A DNA stretch of 64,000 nucleotides, from assembly GCA_051878575.1 (NCBI GenBank), contig JBJEKJ010000099.1, positions 1 to 64,000 on the forward strand, given 5' to 3'. Shown one piece after another: positions 1 to 8,571 of the stretch (positions are counted from its first letter, which is position 1; every line of letters begins with the position of its first letter). The DNA is from CALZFJ01 sp051878575 (lineage in GTDB: Bacteria; Bacteroidota; Bacteroidia; Bacteroidales; Muribaculaceae). A program made the translations under genes and the position numbers. A model generated the notes under the pieces. The model was not told where the DNA came from. It did no database searches and saw nothing but the letters and a program-made list of their open reading frames with translations.

Positions 1-942
1 GATTTTTACGAAATATGCCTTGATGAATCCGGTGCCGTAGCCGCCGAGCTGAATAACGCTTGTGAGCACGGCGAGCGAGCCTATTTTAAGGCTTTTTGTC
101 GACGCTATTGCCGTGAGCCACACCGCCACGAGATATGCGGCAAGCGGCAGGATGGCCCACCAATGCCATATCAGTGCGAGCAGGATCATGGCCGCCGTGC
201 CAAGCACGAAGGCTGCGGGCAGGCAATGTACGAGCTTCAGCGAGTCGGGGTAGAGCAGCTTCAGTGTGATGCGCGACATCCCGAACACATAGATTTGACG
301 GCAGAACAGCCTCAGCGACGTGCGCCGCTTGTGGTAGACGTAGGCTTCGCGGATAAGCTGAATTGAGAATCCCGAGCGGCGCACGCGCGTGCTCATGTCG
401 ATGTCCTCGGAGAACATCTCTCGGAAGCCGCCAATCTGCTCCCACACCTTACGCGAGTATCCCATATTGAACGAGCGGGGCACGAACCTCTCCAATTTCA
501 CTTTTCCTCCCCTTATTCCTCCTGTGGTGAGAAACGACGTCATGGAGTAGTTGATTGCTTTCTGCACGTCGGTGAACGAGTCGTGAGCCGCATCCGGACC
601 GCCGAAGCAGTCGGTGTAGCTCTCGTCGAGCCTTGCGCGCAAGGTGGCGAAGTAGGCGTCGGGAATCACGCAGTCGGAGTCGAAAAACACGAAGTATTCG
701 CCGCGAGCGTGCTCCATGCCATAATTGCGGGCAATGCTTCGCCCCTCGTTCTCCTTGTGGAAATATTGGATGTCGATTTTGTCCCGATAGGCGTCGACCA
801 CCTCTTTGCAGGGCACTGTGGAGCCGTCTTCCACTATCACCACCTCAAAGTCGCCCGACGTCTGGCAGGCAAGGCTCGCAAGCAGGTCGCGCACCTCGTC
901 GACGCGGTTGTAGACCGGAACTATCACTGAAAAGTAAGGCAT
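1..942 (-). CDS. Family 2 glycosyltransferase (3' end outside window)
   Basis: Membrane-associated glycosyltransferase that probably transfers a sugar from a nucleotide-sugar donor to a cell-surface glycan or lipid; the acceptor cannot be read. The frame is open from the ATG at 942 to the window edge (314 codons). The N-terminus MPYFSVIVPVYNR is the classic GT-A opening. The donor-binding DxD is FFDSDC near residue 90, and FSEDIDMSTR fits the acceptor-side ED motif. After about residue 220 the chain becomes hydrophobic, with at least two likely membrane segments, as in GT2 enzymes with membrane C-termini. It lies just downstream of dnaB on the same strand. The family is clear; the specificity is unknown. 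Confidence 0.88.
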   Translation of the reverse strand, partial: MPYFSVIVPVYNRVDEVRDLLASLACQTSGDFEVVIVEDGSTVPCKEVVDAYRDKIDIQYFHKENEGRSIARNYGMEHARGEYFVFFDSDCVIPDAYFATLRARLDESYTDCFGGPDAAHDSFTDVQKAINYSMTSFLTTGGIRGGKVKLERFVPRSFNMGYSRKVWEQIGGFREMFSEDIDMSTRVRRSGFSIQLIREAYVYHKRRTSLRLFCRQIYVFGMSRITLKLLYPDSLKLVHCLPAAFVLGTAAMILLALIWHWWAILPLAAYLVAVWLTAIASTKSLKIGSLAVLTSVIQLGGYGTGFIKAYFVKI

Positions 943-992
943 AGTATTGTGTGGATTCTTGTAGTTGCGTTATTAGGTTCTTGTAGCGTCAA

Positions 993-2585
993 TTAATAGG
1001 GGAGCGGAGCCTCGCTGCCGTCCATCAGGAAGTCGGTGTTCTGCAATGGCACGTTGTCCATTGGCGGAGGCGGGGCTTGTGGACCGTCGGGGGCGCTTTC
1101 GGCGCCGTCGCCGCTCAGTTTCGACTCAAATGTGCTCTGAATGAGGCTATAGCTCTCGTCCCAGTTCTCAAATCGGGCGAACTGTGCGCGGAATCGCAGC
1201 TTCACGTCGCCCACCGAGCCGCTTCGGTGCTTTGCTATGATGAACTCGGCAAGGCCGCGAATGTCGTTGCCGCTGCTGTCCTCCGAGGAGCGTGTGTAAT
1301 ACTCGGGCCGGTGAATGAAGCACACGATGTCGGCATCCTGCTCGATGGCTCCCGACTCACGCAGGTCGGAGAGCTGCGGGCGCTTGCCGTCGGTGCGGTT
1401 TTCCACGCTACGGTTGAGCTGCGAGAGTGCTATCACCGGAATCGAGAGCTCCTTTGCGAGCTGCTTTAGCGAGCGCGATATTGTGCTCACCTCCTGCTCA
1501 CGGCTGCCGAATTTCATTCCGCTTGCGTTCATCAGCTGGAGGTAGTCGATGATAATCATCTTTATGCCGTGCTCGCGCACTAATCGGCGGGCCTTCGTGC
1601 GAAGCTCAAACACCGAGAGCGAGGGCGTGTCGTCGATATATAGCGGAGCCGAATACAGCTGCTTGATGCGCCCCATCAGCTTGTCCCACTCCAATCCCGA
1701 TAGCTGTCCGCTCTTTATTTTCTCGCCCTCTATCTCACACACGTTGCATATCAGGCGGTTTACGAGCTGGAGGTTCGACATCTCGAGCGAGAATACCGCG
1801 ATGGGAGTGTTGAAGTTCACTGCCATGTTCTTCGCCATCGAGAGCACGAGCGCCGTCTTTCCCATTGCCGGGCGGGCGGCGATGATGATAAGGTCGCTCG
1901 GCTGCCACCCCGAGGTTACCTTGTCGAGGTCGTGGAATCCGGTCTCAAGGCCGCTGAGTCCGGTGCTGCGGTTGGAGGCGTCCTCAATCTTCTTTATCGC
2001 CTCGCTAATCACCGGGTCGATTTGCGTGACGTCTTTTTTCACATTGTGCTGCGTGATCTCAAAGAGGCGTCCCTCGGCCTCCTGAAGCAGGTCGTCGACG
2101 TCGTTCGACTCGTCGAAGGCCTTCTCCTGCACGCCCGAGCAGAAGCTGATGAGCTCTCGGGCGAGATACTTCTGCGCCACGATTCGGGCATGGTACTCCA
2201 CATTGGCCGCCGACGACACGCGTCCGGTGAGCTCCGAGATGCGCAAGGCCCCGCCCACCTCGTCGAGGGTTCCGTTGAGCCTCAGCTGCTCGGTCACCGT
2301 GAGCATGTCGATAGGGCGCTGCATTGCTCCGAGCGTCTGCACCGCCTCGTAGATTCTCTGGTTGCGCGAGTCGTAGAAGCTCTCGGGCTTCAGGATGTCG
2401 CAAATAATGGTGTAGGCGTCTTTCTCGAGCATAAGTGCGCCAAGCACCGCCTCCTCGAGCTCGGTGTCGTTGGGCGGCAGCTTGCCAAACTCGCTCACTA
2501 TCTGCTGCTCGTGCTTCGGCTTCTTGTTGTACTGCCTCGGGCCGTCGCTGCGGTAGGAATATGTCGTACTGTTGTCGTTTGCCAT
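993..2585 (-). CDS. dnaB: Replicative DNA helicase DnaB
   Basis: Hexameric 5'-3' replication fork helicase, 530 aa, a usual length for Bacteroidales DnaB. Residues about 35-140 form the DnaB N-terminal helical domain that binds primase. The RecA-like core follows, with Walker A ARPAMGKTAL near residues 237-246 and Walker B MIIIDYLQLM about 100 residues later. The DnaB signature SQLNRSVENR and the arginine-rich SDLRESGAIEQDAD stretch are present. The C-terminus is a proline-rich low-complexity tail. The ATG at 2585 lies about 55 nt downstream of a canonical promoter (2647-2678). No intein is visible. Confidence 0.98.
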   Translation of the reverse strand: MANDNSTTYSYRSDGPRQYNKKPKHEQQIVSEFGKLPPNDTELEEAVLGALMLEKDAYTIICDILKPESFYDSRNQRIYEAVQTLGAMQRPIDMLTVTEQLRLNGTLDEVGGALRISELTGRVSSAANVEYHARIVAQKYLARELISFCSGVQEKAFDESNDVDDLLQEAEGRLFEITQHNVKKDVTQIDPVISEAIKKIEDASNRSTGLSGLETGFHDLDKVTSGWQPSDLIIIAARPAMGKTALVLSMAKNMAVNFNTPIAVFSLEMSNLQLVNRLICNVCEIEGEKIKSGQLSGLEWDKLMGRIKQLYSAPLYIDDTPSLSVFELRTKARRLVREHGIKMIIIDYLQLMNASGMKFGSREQEVSTISRSLKQLAKELSIPVIALSQLNRSVENRTDGKRPQLSDLRESGAIEQDADIVCFIHRPEYYTRSSEDSSGNDIRGLAEFIIAKHRSGSVGDVKLRFRAQFARFENWDESYSLIQSTFESKLSGDGAESAPDGPQAPPPPMDNVPLQNTDFLMDGSEAPLPY

Positions 2586-2646
2586 TGCGTGGTCGGTTAT
2601 TGTGATCGTTAATAGGGCAAATCGCTTCCGATTCGCTTTGCGACAA

Positions 2647-2678
2647 CAAAATTAATAAAACCACCTATCATTAGCAAA
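2647..2678 (-). promoter_or_regulatory. dnaB promoter (Bacteroidetes -33/-7)
   Basis: On the minus strand TTTG (2678-2675) is followed after exactly 20 nt by TAATTTTG (2654-2647), matching the Bacteroidetes sigma consensus. Transcription would start near 2640, leaving a leader of about 55 nt before dnaB. It is divergent from the rubredoxin promoter. Confidence 0.75.
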
Positions 2679-2729
2679 CCATTTAATCCACAATATCCGA
2701 AAAATCTTGTCAACAAAGTGTGCATTTTC

Positions 2730-2760
2730 TTGATTATCCCAAAATTCCTGCGTAATTTTG
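2730..2760 (+). promoter_or_regulatory. Rubredoxin operon promoter
   Basis: TTG (2730-2732), 20 nt, TAATTTTG (2753-2760) matches the Bacteroidetes consensus. The predicted transcription start is near 2767, about 85 nt before the rubredoxin ATG. It lies 52 nt from, and divergent to, the dnaB promoter. Confidence 0.7.
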
Positions 2761-2853
2761 CTATCGGATAAATGCCGGCGAACATTCCGGAGGCATTTTT
2801 TGTTGAACTTTATGCAGATTTATTAATAACAACATAAAAAATACTGATGCGAT

Positions 2854-3015
2854 ATGAAAAAGTATGTATGTAAGGTTTGCGGTTGGATTTACGACCCCGA
2901 AATAGGTGATCCTGAAGGTGGAATAGAGCCGGGAACGGCTTTTGAGGATATTCCAGACGACTGGGTATGCCCGCTTTGCGGAGTAGGAAAGGACGACTTC
3001 GAGGAGTGCGAATGA
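2854..3015 (+). CDS. Rubredoxin
   Basis: Small one-iron electron carrier of the cytoplasm, 53 aa, typical length. The two iron-binding knuckles are visible: KVCGWIYDP at the N-terminus (CxxCG) and WVCPLCGVGKDDF at the C-terminus, with the conserved aromatic residues between them. Rubredoxins of anaerobes usually feed electrons to oxygen- and peroxide-detoxifying enzymes; no such partner is adjacent here. Its stop codon overlaps the ATG of the next gene (ATGA at 3012-3015), so the two are probably translationally coupled. Confidence 0.97.
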   Translation: MKKYVCKVCGWIYDPEIGDPEGGIEPGTAFEDIPDDWVCPLCGVGKDDFEECE

Positions 3016-4205
3016 CGATAAGGAGCATTGTGGTTGTCGCGCTAATCGGCGCGCTTGCAGTGTGGGTGAAAAGTCGTTGGAGGGCGTGGTTCAATAATGT
3101 GCCTGAGGTGGAATATGCCGTGGCGCAATCTCCCGACCGCATCACTCTCACTCCCGGAGCCGATTTCGCCTCCGAGCGCACTGTGTCGTGGCGTTGTGGC
3201 GACTCAGTGCGGCATGCTTTTCTGCAACTTGCCCACTGTGGCGACACCGCCACCGTGGATGCCGAGGGCTGCGTGGTGGAGAGCCGCGCCGGGTGCGACG
3301 CGTTCTATAGCGCGCGAATCAGCGGCCTTGCGCCGGGCGAGAGCTACAGCTACCGTGCCGTAACGGATGGACGGGCGTCGGAATGGCACACATTCAGAAT
3401 GCCCGACGGCTCGCGGCGACGCCGGTTCGTGTATTTCGGCGACGTGCAGGACACCATTGGCGGACACTCGCATGAGTGGTTTGCCAAGCTCTACGGCCAA
3501 TTTGCCGACGCCGACTTCTGGGCATGTGCGGGCGACCTGATAGAGGCTCCCGTCGACAGCTACTGGAGCTATCTCTACAGCAGCACCGACTCCATTCTTG
3601 CCACTATGCCGATAGTGAATGCCGCAGGCAATCACGACTACATAAAGTCGCTCTATCTGACCATCGACCCGCGCTGGGAGCACAACTTCGTCTATCCCGA
3701 GAATGGCGCCGCCACGGCTCGGGGAAAAAGCTACTATTTCGACACGCCGCAGATGCGCTTCATGGTGCTCGACACCAACGGCGTGCAGGACATCGTGTCG
3801 GCTATGGGCGAGACGCAGTGGCTCGAGAGCGCGTTGCAGGGTGCCGGCAGCCGCTGGAAAGTGGTGATGATGCACCATCCTATCCACTCGGTGCGCAAGG
3901 GGCGCAACAACGTGGTGATTCGCAACGCATTCCGCCCGCTGCTCGAGCGCTATGGCGTGCATATCGTGCTGCAAGGCCACGAGCATGGATATATGCGCAC
4001 CTGTGCCGAGGGTGGAAAGCCGGTGTATGTGGTGAGCTTTATGTCGCCGAAGTCGTATCAGGCACGCAACGCCACCGATGGCGTGAAAATAGTGCCCGAC
4101 ACACGCACCTATCAGATAATAGACTACGATGACACGATGATGCGCTATCGCTCTTTCGCACTCGACACCGACTCTATTATCGACGAGTTCTCAATAGCAA
4201 TATGA
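3012..4205 (+). CDS. Purple-acid-phosphatase-like metallophosphoesterase
   Basis: Probable secreted or inner-membrane-anchored phosphohydrolase, 397 aa. A hydrophobic N-terminal segment (SIVVVALIGALAVWV) is followed by a fibronectin-like N-terminal domain. The calcineurin-type metal motifs then come in order: FGDVQD, AGDLIEAP, AGNHDY, MMHHPIHS and LQGHEHGY. This combination is that of purple acid phosphatases. I chose the ATG at 3012 over the upstream in-frame codon at 2967. It overlaps the rubredoxin stop by 4 nt, gives a proper membrane segment, and avoids overlapping the rubredoxin C-terminus. The substrate is unknown. Confidence 0.9.
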   Translation: MTIRSIVVVALIGALAVWVKSRWRAWFNNVPEVEYAVAQSPDRITLTPGADFASERTVSWRCGDSVRHAFLQLAHCGDTATVDAEGCVVESRAGCDAFYSARISGLAPGESYSYRAVTDGRASEWHTFRMPDGSRRRRFVYFGDVQDTIGGHSHEWFAKLYGQFADADFWACAGDLIEAPVDSYWSYLYSSTDSILATMPIVNAAGNHDYIKSLYLTIDPRWEHNFVYPENGAATARGKSYYFDTPQMRFMVLDTNGVQDIVSAMGETQWLESALQGAGSRWKVVMMHHPIHSVRKGRNNVVIRNAFRPLLERYGVHIVLQGHEHGYMRTCAEGGKPVYVVSFMSPKSYQARNATDGVKIVPDTRTYQIIDYDDTMMRYRSFALDTDSIIDEFSIAI

Positions 4206-4230
4206 TTGAACAAATAAAAACAAGATTGAA

Positions 4231-5220
4231 ATGAAAAAGTTACTTTTCTTTTTTGCCGCTTTTGCACTGCTCATATCGTGCGGCGGCAACAACTATGAAA
4301 TCGACGTCACGCTCAACGACTCCACGCTCGATGGCAAGACCGTCTATCTGTGCAATTTCGATAATGGCGACACTATCGACAGTGCGGTAGTCGAGGGCAA
4401 GAAGCTGAGCATAAAGGGTAATGTGGAGGCTCCTTGTTTTGCCAGAATGAAGGTGGGCGACAGCCGCCTGTCGTTTGTTGTGGAGCCGGGCAAGCTCGTT
4501 GTCGACTTCAAGGGCGACACTCTTTATGGCACTCCGCTCAACGATACGCTCCAGAAGGTGTCGCAGTATCTTGAGACGATTGTCGAAAATGACTCGGCTG
4601 TGATAGCCACATTCAAGAATCAATACGTCGCCAACAAGGAGAACGTGCTTGGAAGCTATTTCTTGTTCTATTACCTGCAAATGGCCGACTTGACCAACGA
4701 GGAGATAAAAGCCGAGATAGAGAATGCTCCCGAGAGCATAAAGGGAAGCAAGCGCATTGGCGGCATCCTTGAGCAGATAGAGAAGGAGGCCAAGACTGCC
4801 GAGGGCAACAAATATGTTGACTTCAGCGTGAAGCAGCCCGATGGAACCGAGGCTAAGCTGAGCGACTATGTGGGCAACGACGCTCTGCTGATTGTAGACT
4901 TCTGGGCAAGCTGGTGCGGACCGTGCCGCCACGAGATTGAGACGTCGCTGAAGAATATCTACGAGAAATACGACGGCAAGGGCGTGAGGATGCTCAGCGT
5001 GGCCGTGTGGGACAAGCTCGAGGACACGCAGCGCGTGGCCGCCGACCTCGGAATCAAGTGGAACCAGATTGTCGACGCTCAGCAGATTCCGTCGGAAATC
5101 TACGGTTTCAATGCCATTCCGCATATCATGATTATAGCCCCCGATGGCACTATCTTGTCGCGCGGGCTGCAAGGTGAGCGTCTTGAGCAGAAAGTCGACG
5201 AGCTGATGACGGCGAAGTGA
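4231..5220 (+). CDS. TlpA/ResA-like thioredoxin lipoprotein with DUF4369 domain
   Basis: Envelope thiol-disulfide oxidoreductase, 329 aa. The signal peptide ends in lipobox LISC (Cys17), so it should be lipid-anchored. Residues about 22-115 resemble the Bacteroidetes DUF4369 domain, then a helical linker, and from about residue 195 an AhpC/TSA-thioredoxin fold with the active site WASWCGPCRHE (Cys229/Cys232). The cis-Pro loop is IPHIMII. Such proteins reduce or resolve disulfides in exported proteins; the client is unknown. It follows the phosphatase by 25 nt and is likely co-transcribed. A hairpin at 5249-5285 follows it. Confidence 0.92.
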   Translation: MKKLLFFFAAFALLISCGGNNYEIDVTLNDSTLDGKTVYLCNFDNGDTIDSAVVEGKKLSIKGNVEAPCFARMKVGDSRLSFVVEPGKLVVDFKGDTLYGTPLNDTLQKVSQYLETIVENDSAVIATFKNQYVANKENVLGSYFLFYYLQMADLTNEEIKAEIENAPESIKGSKRIGGILEQIEKEAKTAEGNKYVDFSVKQPDGTEAKLSDYVGNDALLIVDFWASWCGPCRHEIETSLKNIYEKYDGKGVRMLSVAVWDKLEDTQRVAADLGIKWNQIVDAQQIPSEIYGFNAIPHIMIIAPDGTILSRGLQGERLEQKVDELMTAK

Positions 5221-5248
5221 CTATAGCCGAAGGATATACATGCTGATT

Positions 5249-5285
5249 GCGTCTCTGCCACATTTATATATTGTGGCGGGGACGC
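5249..5285 (+). terminator. Stem-loop, probable terminator after TlpA-like gene
   Basis: A 13-bp stem with two G-T pairs (5249-5261 with 5273-5285) encloses an AT-only 11-nt loop. The downstream T-tract is weak, so termination is likely but not certain. Confidence 0.55.
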
Positions 5286-5303
5286 ATTGCTATAAATTGT
5301 GGA

Positions 5304-5372
5304 ATAGGCTGCATCTCGGCAAAATCAATCAAGTGAACTTGTTGCTTTTGCGCTCGATTTGCACTATCTTTG
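5304..5372 (+). repeat. Promoter-bearing dispersed element, copy 1 upstream of cmk
   Basis: The left end is ATAGGCTGCATCTCGGCA. A central imperfect inverted repeat follows (arms from GCAAAATC to CAAGT, and ACTTG to TTTTGC, around GA). The right end is GCGCTCGATTTGCAC then TATCTTTG. TTG at 5342-5344 lies 20 nt before TATCTTTG (5365-5372), a good Bacteroidetes promoter. The ends are shared with copies at 5379, 29441 (minus strand) and 46545; the stem sequence differs. Confidence 0.8.
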
Positions 5373-5378
5373 GATAAG

Positions 5379-5450
5379 ATAGGCTGCATCTCGGCAAAAG
5401 AAATTTTAGCAAGCTAAATTTCTATATGCGCTCGATTTGCACTATCTTTG
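5379..5450 (+). repeat. Promoter-bearing dispersed element, copy 2, cmk promoter
   Basis: Same ends as the copy at 5304, but the central stem is replaced by a different palindrome (AGAAATTTTAGC, AA, GCTAAATTTCT). TATCTTTG (5443-5450) would place transcription start near 5457, directly before cmk at 5471. The -33 match is only TTTC (5419-5422), spaced 20 nt. Confidence 0.8.
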
Positions 5451-5470
5451 CACATAAAATTTAGCGAACT

Positions 5471-6166
5471 ATGGAGAAGAAAATCACTATAGCCATCGAC
5501 GGATTCTCTTCGTCGGGCAAAAGCACCATGGCGAAGAAGCTCGCCAAGACGATTGGCTATGCCTATATCGACACCGGTGCGATGTATCGCGCCTTGACGC
5601 TTTATTGTCTCAATAACGGCCTTATCGACGGCGACACGGTGTGCGTGCCTGAGCTTGAGCGACGTCTGGGCGACATCTGCATTACTTTCGGCGTCAATGC
5701 CGCTACCGGAGCCTCCGAGACGTATCTCAACGGCGAGAACGTGGAACGGGAGATTCGCGAGATGCGCGTGTCGGGCAAGGTGAGCATAGTGGCTGCCATT
5801 CCTGCCGTGCGCCATGCTCTTGTGGCGCAGCAGCAACGCATGGGCAGCGAGAAGGGCATAGTGATGGACGGCCGCGACATCGGCACGGTGGTGTTCCCCG
5901 ACGCCGAGATGAAAATCTACGTCGACGCATCGGCCGAGACCCGTGCACGCCGCCGCTTCGACGAGCTGCGCGCCAAGGGTAACGCCGATGTGACCTACGA
6001 GGAGGTGCTGCGCAACGTGCAGGAGCGCGACCACATCGACCAGACGCGTGCCGAGAGTCCGCTGCGCAAGGCCGACGACGCGATAGTACTCGACAACTCA
6101 CACATGACGATTGCCGAGCAGGACGCATGGCTGCTCGACATCTACAACCGCATAGCAAACAAATAG
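5471..6166 (+). CDS. cmk: Cytidylate kinase
   Basis: Phosphorylates CMP and dCMP with ATP in pyrimidine nucleotide metabolism; cytoplasmic, 231 aa, normal length. The P-loop GFSSSGKST is at residues 10-18, then YIDTGAMYRALT, the NMP-binding insertion, and the signature MDGRDIGTVVFPDA. The lid region carries RARRRFDELRAKG, and RDHIDQTRAESPL is typical of bacterial Cmk. The gene is preceded by two promoter elements and followed after 105 nt by ispH, a common arrangement in Bacteroidetes. Confidence 0.97.
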   Translation: MEKKITIAIDGFSSSGKSTMAKKLAKTIGYAYIDTGAMYRALTLYCLNNGLIDGDTVCVPELERRLGDICITFGVNAATGASETYLNGENVEREIREMRVSGKVSIVAAIPAVRHALVAQQQRMGSEKGIVMDGRDIGTVVFPDAEMKIYVDASAETRARRRFDELRAKGNADVTYEEVLRNVQERDHIDQTRAESPLRKADDAIVLDNSHMTIAEQDAWLLDIYNRIANK

Positions 6167-6190
6167 GCGGACGCGGCTGTTGTCACTTTA

Positions 6191-6221
6191 GGCATGCGGC
6201 CTCATGATGGCCCTGCATGCC
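6191..6221. other. Stem-loop between cmk and ispH
   Basis: GGCATGC (6191-6197) pairs with GCATGCC (6215-6221), and GGCC pairs with GGCC inside, leaving a two-base bulge. No T-tract follows, so it may be an mRNA processing or stability structure rather than a terminator. Confidence 0.4.
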
Positions 6222-6271
6222 CGGAGATAATCACGAATCAATTATCCTAAAAGCATATATAAAGAAGGGTT

Positions 6272-7144
6272 ATGGCTACGGTAGAAATCGACAAGGCGTC
6301 GGGCTTTTGCTTCGGGGTGGTGACTGCCATCCGCAAGGCTGAGGAAGAGCTTGACAAGTCGGGACACCTATATTGTCTCGGCGACATTGTGCACAACTCC
6401 AATGAGGTGGAAAGGCTAAAAGCCAAAGGCCTTGTGACGATAACCCACGACGAGCTGCGCCGCCTGCACGACGTGAAGGTGCTGCTGCGTGCTCACGGCG
6501 AGCCGCCCGAGACCTATGAGATTGCACGTCGCAACGGCATTGAGATTATAGATGCCACGTGCCCTGTGGTGCTGCAATTGCAGAAGCGCATCCACGCCAC
6601 CTACAACTCGCCGACAGCCGACGGACGACGGCCGCAAATCGTGATTTACGGTAAGACGGGCCACGCCGAGGTGAACGGGCTCGTGGGGCAGACCAATGGC
6701 GAGGCTGTGGTGGTGGAAGGCCCCGACTCTCTTCACAAAATCGACTACGACCGCGACATTTATCTCTATTCGCAGACCACAAAGTCGCTGCAAGGCTTCA
6801 AGGCTATGGTGGAGGAGATTGCCAAGCGCAAGCATGGCGTGAACTTCGAGAGCTACGACACGATATGCCGCCAAGTGGCAAACCGCATTCCTAAAATCAG
6901 GGAGTTTGCGATGTCGCACGAGCTGATACTTTTCGTGTGCGGCAGCAAGAGCAGCAATGGCAAGATTCTATTTGCTGAGTGTCGATCGGCCAATCCTGAG
7001 TCATATCTCATATCCACTGCCGACGAAATCGATTCCAAGTGGCTGAGGGGCAAGGACTCGATTGGAATTTGCGGCGCCACATCCACTCCTATGTGGCTTA
7101 TGAACCAAGTGAAAGAGGCCGTGGAGCGAAATCTCGACAAGTAG
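6272..7144 (+). CDS. ispH: 4-hydroxy-3-methylbut-2-enyl diphosphate reductase
   Basis: Last step of the MEP isoprenoid pathway, making IPP and DMAPP with an Fe-S cluster; cytoplasmic, 290 aa. The N-terminal cysteine is in SGFCFGVV. Other conserved motifs are HGEPPE, DATCPVV, GHAEVNGLVGQ (with the catalytic Glu), QTTKSLQ and a third cysteine in DTICRQVANR. The usual SSN motif is SKSSNGKILF. The late GASAPE-type motif reads CGATSTPMW. A good ribosome site (AAGAAGGG) precedes the ATG. Confidence 0.97.
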   Translation: MATVEIDKASGFCFGVVTAIRKAEEELDKSGHLYCLGDIVHNSNEVERLKAKGLVTITHDELRRLHDVKVLLRAHGEPPETYEIARRNGIEIIDATCPVVLQLQKRIHATYNSPTADGRRPQIVIYGKTGHAEVNGLVGQTNGEAVVVEGPDSLHKIDYDRDIYLYSQTTKSLQGFKAMVEEIAKRKHGVNFESYDTICRQVANRIPKIREFAMSHELILFVCGSKSSNGKILFAECRSANPESYLISTADEIDSKWLRGKDSIGICGATSTPMWLMNQVKEAVERNLDK

Positions 7145-7354
7145 GGCTTTTTCACACTTATATGGTAAAAAGTGTCGATGTATTGGTGCTTTTTACCATT
7201 ATGCAATATAATTTAAGAGCATTAATGTGGTTGTTGCCGAAATTTTTACCAACAATTATCACATTCTTATCACTCTGTTGGGAGATTTATGAGTAAATTT
7301 GCAGCCGAAAAATGGAATATTAAAATTAATATGTATATTGTTAAAAAGACCATT

Positions 7355-8533
7355 ATGATGAAAAAGAAATCTTTATTTAGGTTAGGTGGTGCCGTGTGCG
7401 CCATTACCATTGCCGGAATCATGACTGCCTGTGGCGGCGGGGGTGAGCAGCAGAGGGGAAGCATGCCGGCACAAGTGGAAACACAGAAGATCGTTTTAGG
7501 AACAGCAAATCTTGAGGAAAGCTATCCCGCAACCATCAAGGGAAGAAAGGATGTAGAGATACGTCCGCAAATCTCGGGATTTATCACAAAGGTACACGTC
7601 GACGAAGGACAGGCCGTGCATAAGGGGCAGGTGCTGTTCACAATCGACCAGGTGCAGGTTGAGGCCGCCGTTCGCTCTGCCGAGGCCGCCGTGGTATCGG
7701 CCAAGAGCCAGGTAGCCACCGCACAGCTCACTGCCAACAACAAGAAGTCACTTTTCGAGAAAAACATAATCAGCGACTATGAGTATCAGACTGCCGTGCT
7801 GTCGCTCCAGTCGGCAAAGGCGTCGCTGAATCAGGCCAATCAGAATCTTATCAACGCACAGAAGAACCTATCATACTCAGTGGTTACGGCTCCCTGCGAC
7901 GGCGTGATAGGCAGCATCCCCAATCGTGAGGGCTCGCTCGCAAGTCCATCGTCGGCACAGCCATTGACCACCGTGTCGGACAACTCCGAGGTATATGCCT
8001 ATTTCTCGCTCACCGAGCGCGACGTGCTGCGTCTCACCGAGGGCGGCTCATGCACACTGGCACAGGCCATCGCCAAGATGCCTGAGGTGACACTGCAACT
8101 CTCCGACGGCAGTCGCTATCCGGTCAATGGACGTGTGTCGACCGTGTCGGGCGTGCTCGACCAGTCGACGGGAAGCGCTACGGTGCGCGCGCTGTTCAAG
8201 AACACCAATGGAATGTTGCACAGCGGCTCGACCGGCAGCGTCCTCATTCCGCAGCCCTCGCAAGACCTCATCATCATCCCGCAGAAGGCAACCTATGAGA
8301 TTCAGGACCTCAAATATGTGTATGTGGTGGGTGATTCGAGCAAGGCAGTGGCCCGCAACATCAAGGTGTCGCCCGTGAGCGACGGCAAGACCTACATCGT
8401 GACCGAAGGACTCAACGTGGGTGAGGAGATCGTGACCGAGGGTGTCGGCACGGTGGTAAGAGCCGGCACTACGGTGCAGCCTAAGGGCGCAGCACCCGCA
8501 GCCGAGGCTCAGAAGGCCGAAGCATCGAAGTAA
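7355..8533 (+). CDS. RND efflux periplasmic adaptor (membrane fusion lipoprotein)
   Basis: Periplasmic adaptor linking the inner-membrane pump to the outer-membrane channel, AcrA/MexA type, about 392 aa. It has a lipoprotein signal (IAGIMTACGGG), a lipoyl half-motif (RPQISGFITKVHVDEGQAV), a helical hairpin around residues 90-150, the second lipoyl half (APCDGVIGSI) and beta-barrel domains. The frame is open from 7289, but a -7-like TAAATTTG lies at 7294-7301, just inside that upstream start. The ATG ATG pair at 7355/7358 gives a proper signal peptide, so I prefer it. First gene of the efflux operon. Confidence 0.93.
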   Translation: MMKKKSLFRLGGAVCAITIAGIMTACGGGGEQQRGSMPAQVETQKIVLGTANLEESYPATIKGRKDVEIRPQISGFITKVHVDEGQAVHKGQVLFTIDQVQVEAAVRSAEAAVVSAKSQVATAQLTANNKKSLFEKNIISDYEYQTAVLSLQSAKASLNQANQNLINAQKNLSYSVVTAPCDGVIGSIPNREGSLASPSSAQPLTTVSDNSEVYAYFSLTERDVLRLTEGGSCTLAQAIAKMPEVTLQLSDGSRYPVNGRVSTVSGVLDQSTGSATVRALFKNTNGMLHSGSTGSVLIPQPSQDLIIIPQKATYEIQDLKYVYVVGDSSKAVARNIKVSPVSDGKTYIVTEGLNVGEEIVTEGVGTVVRAGTTVQPKGAAPAAEAQKAEASK

Positions 8534-8571
8534 ATCACCATTATCAACATTCAATTTAATACTTAGGATAA

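Noticed and set aside
1932..2612. Open frame antisense to dnaB (226 codons)
   Set aside because: Leucine/valine-rich shadow of a certain gene with no ribosome site or promoter.
7289..7354. Upstream start for the RND adaptor
   Set aside because: It would put 22 extra polar residues before the lipoprotein signal, and a -7-like box lies just after that codon.
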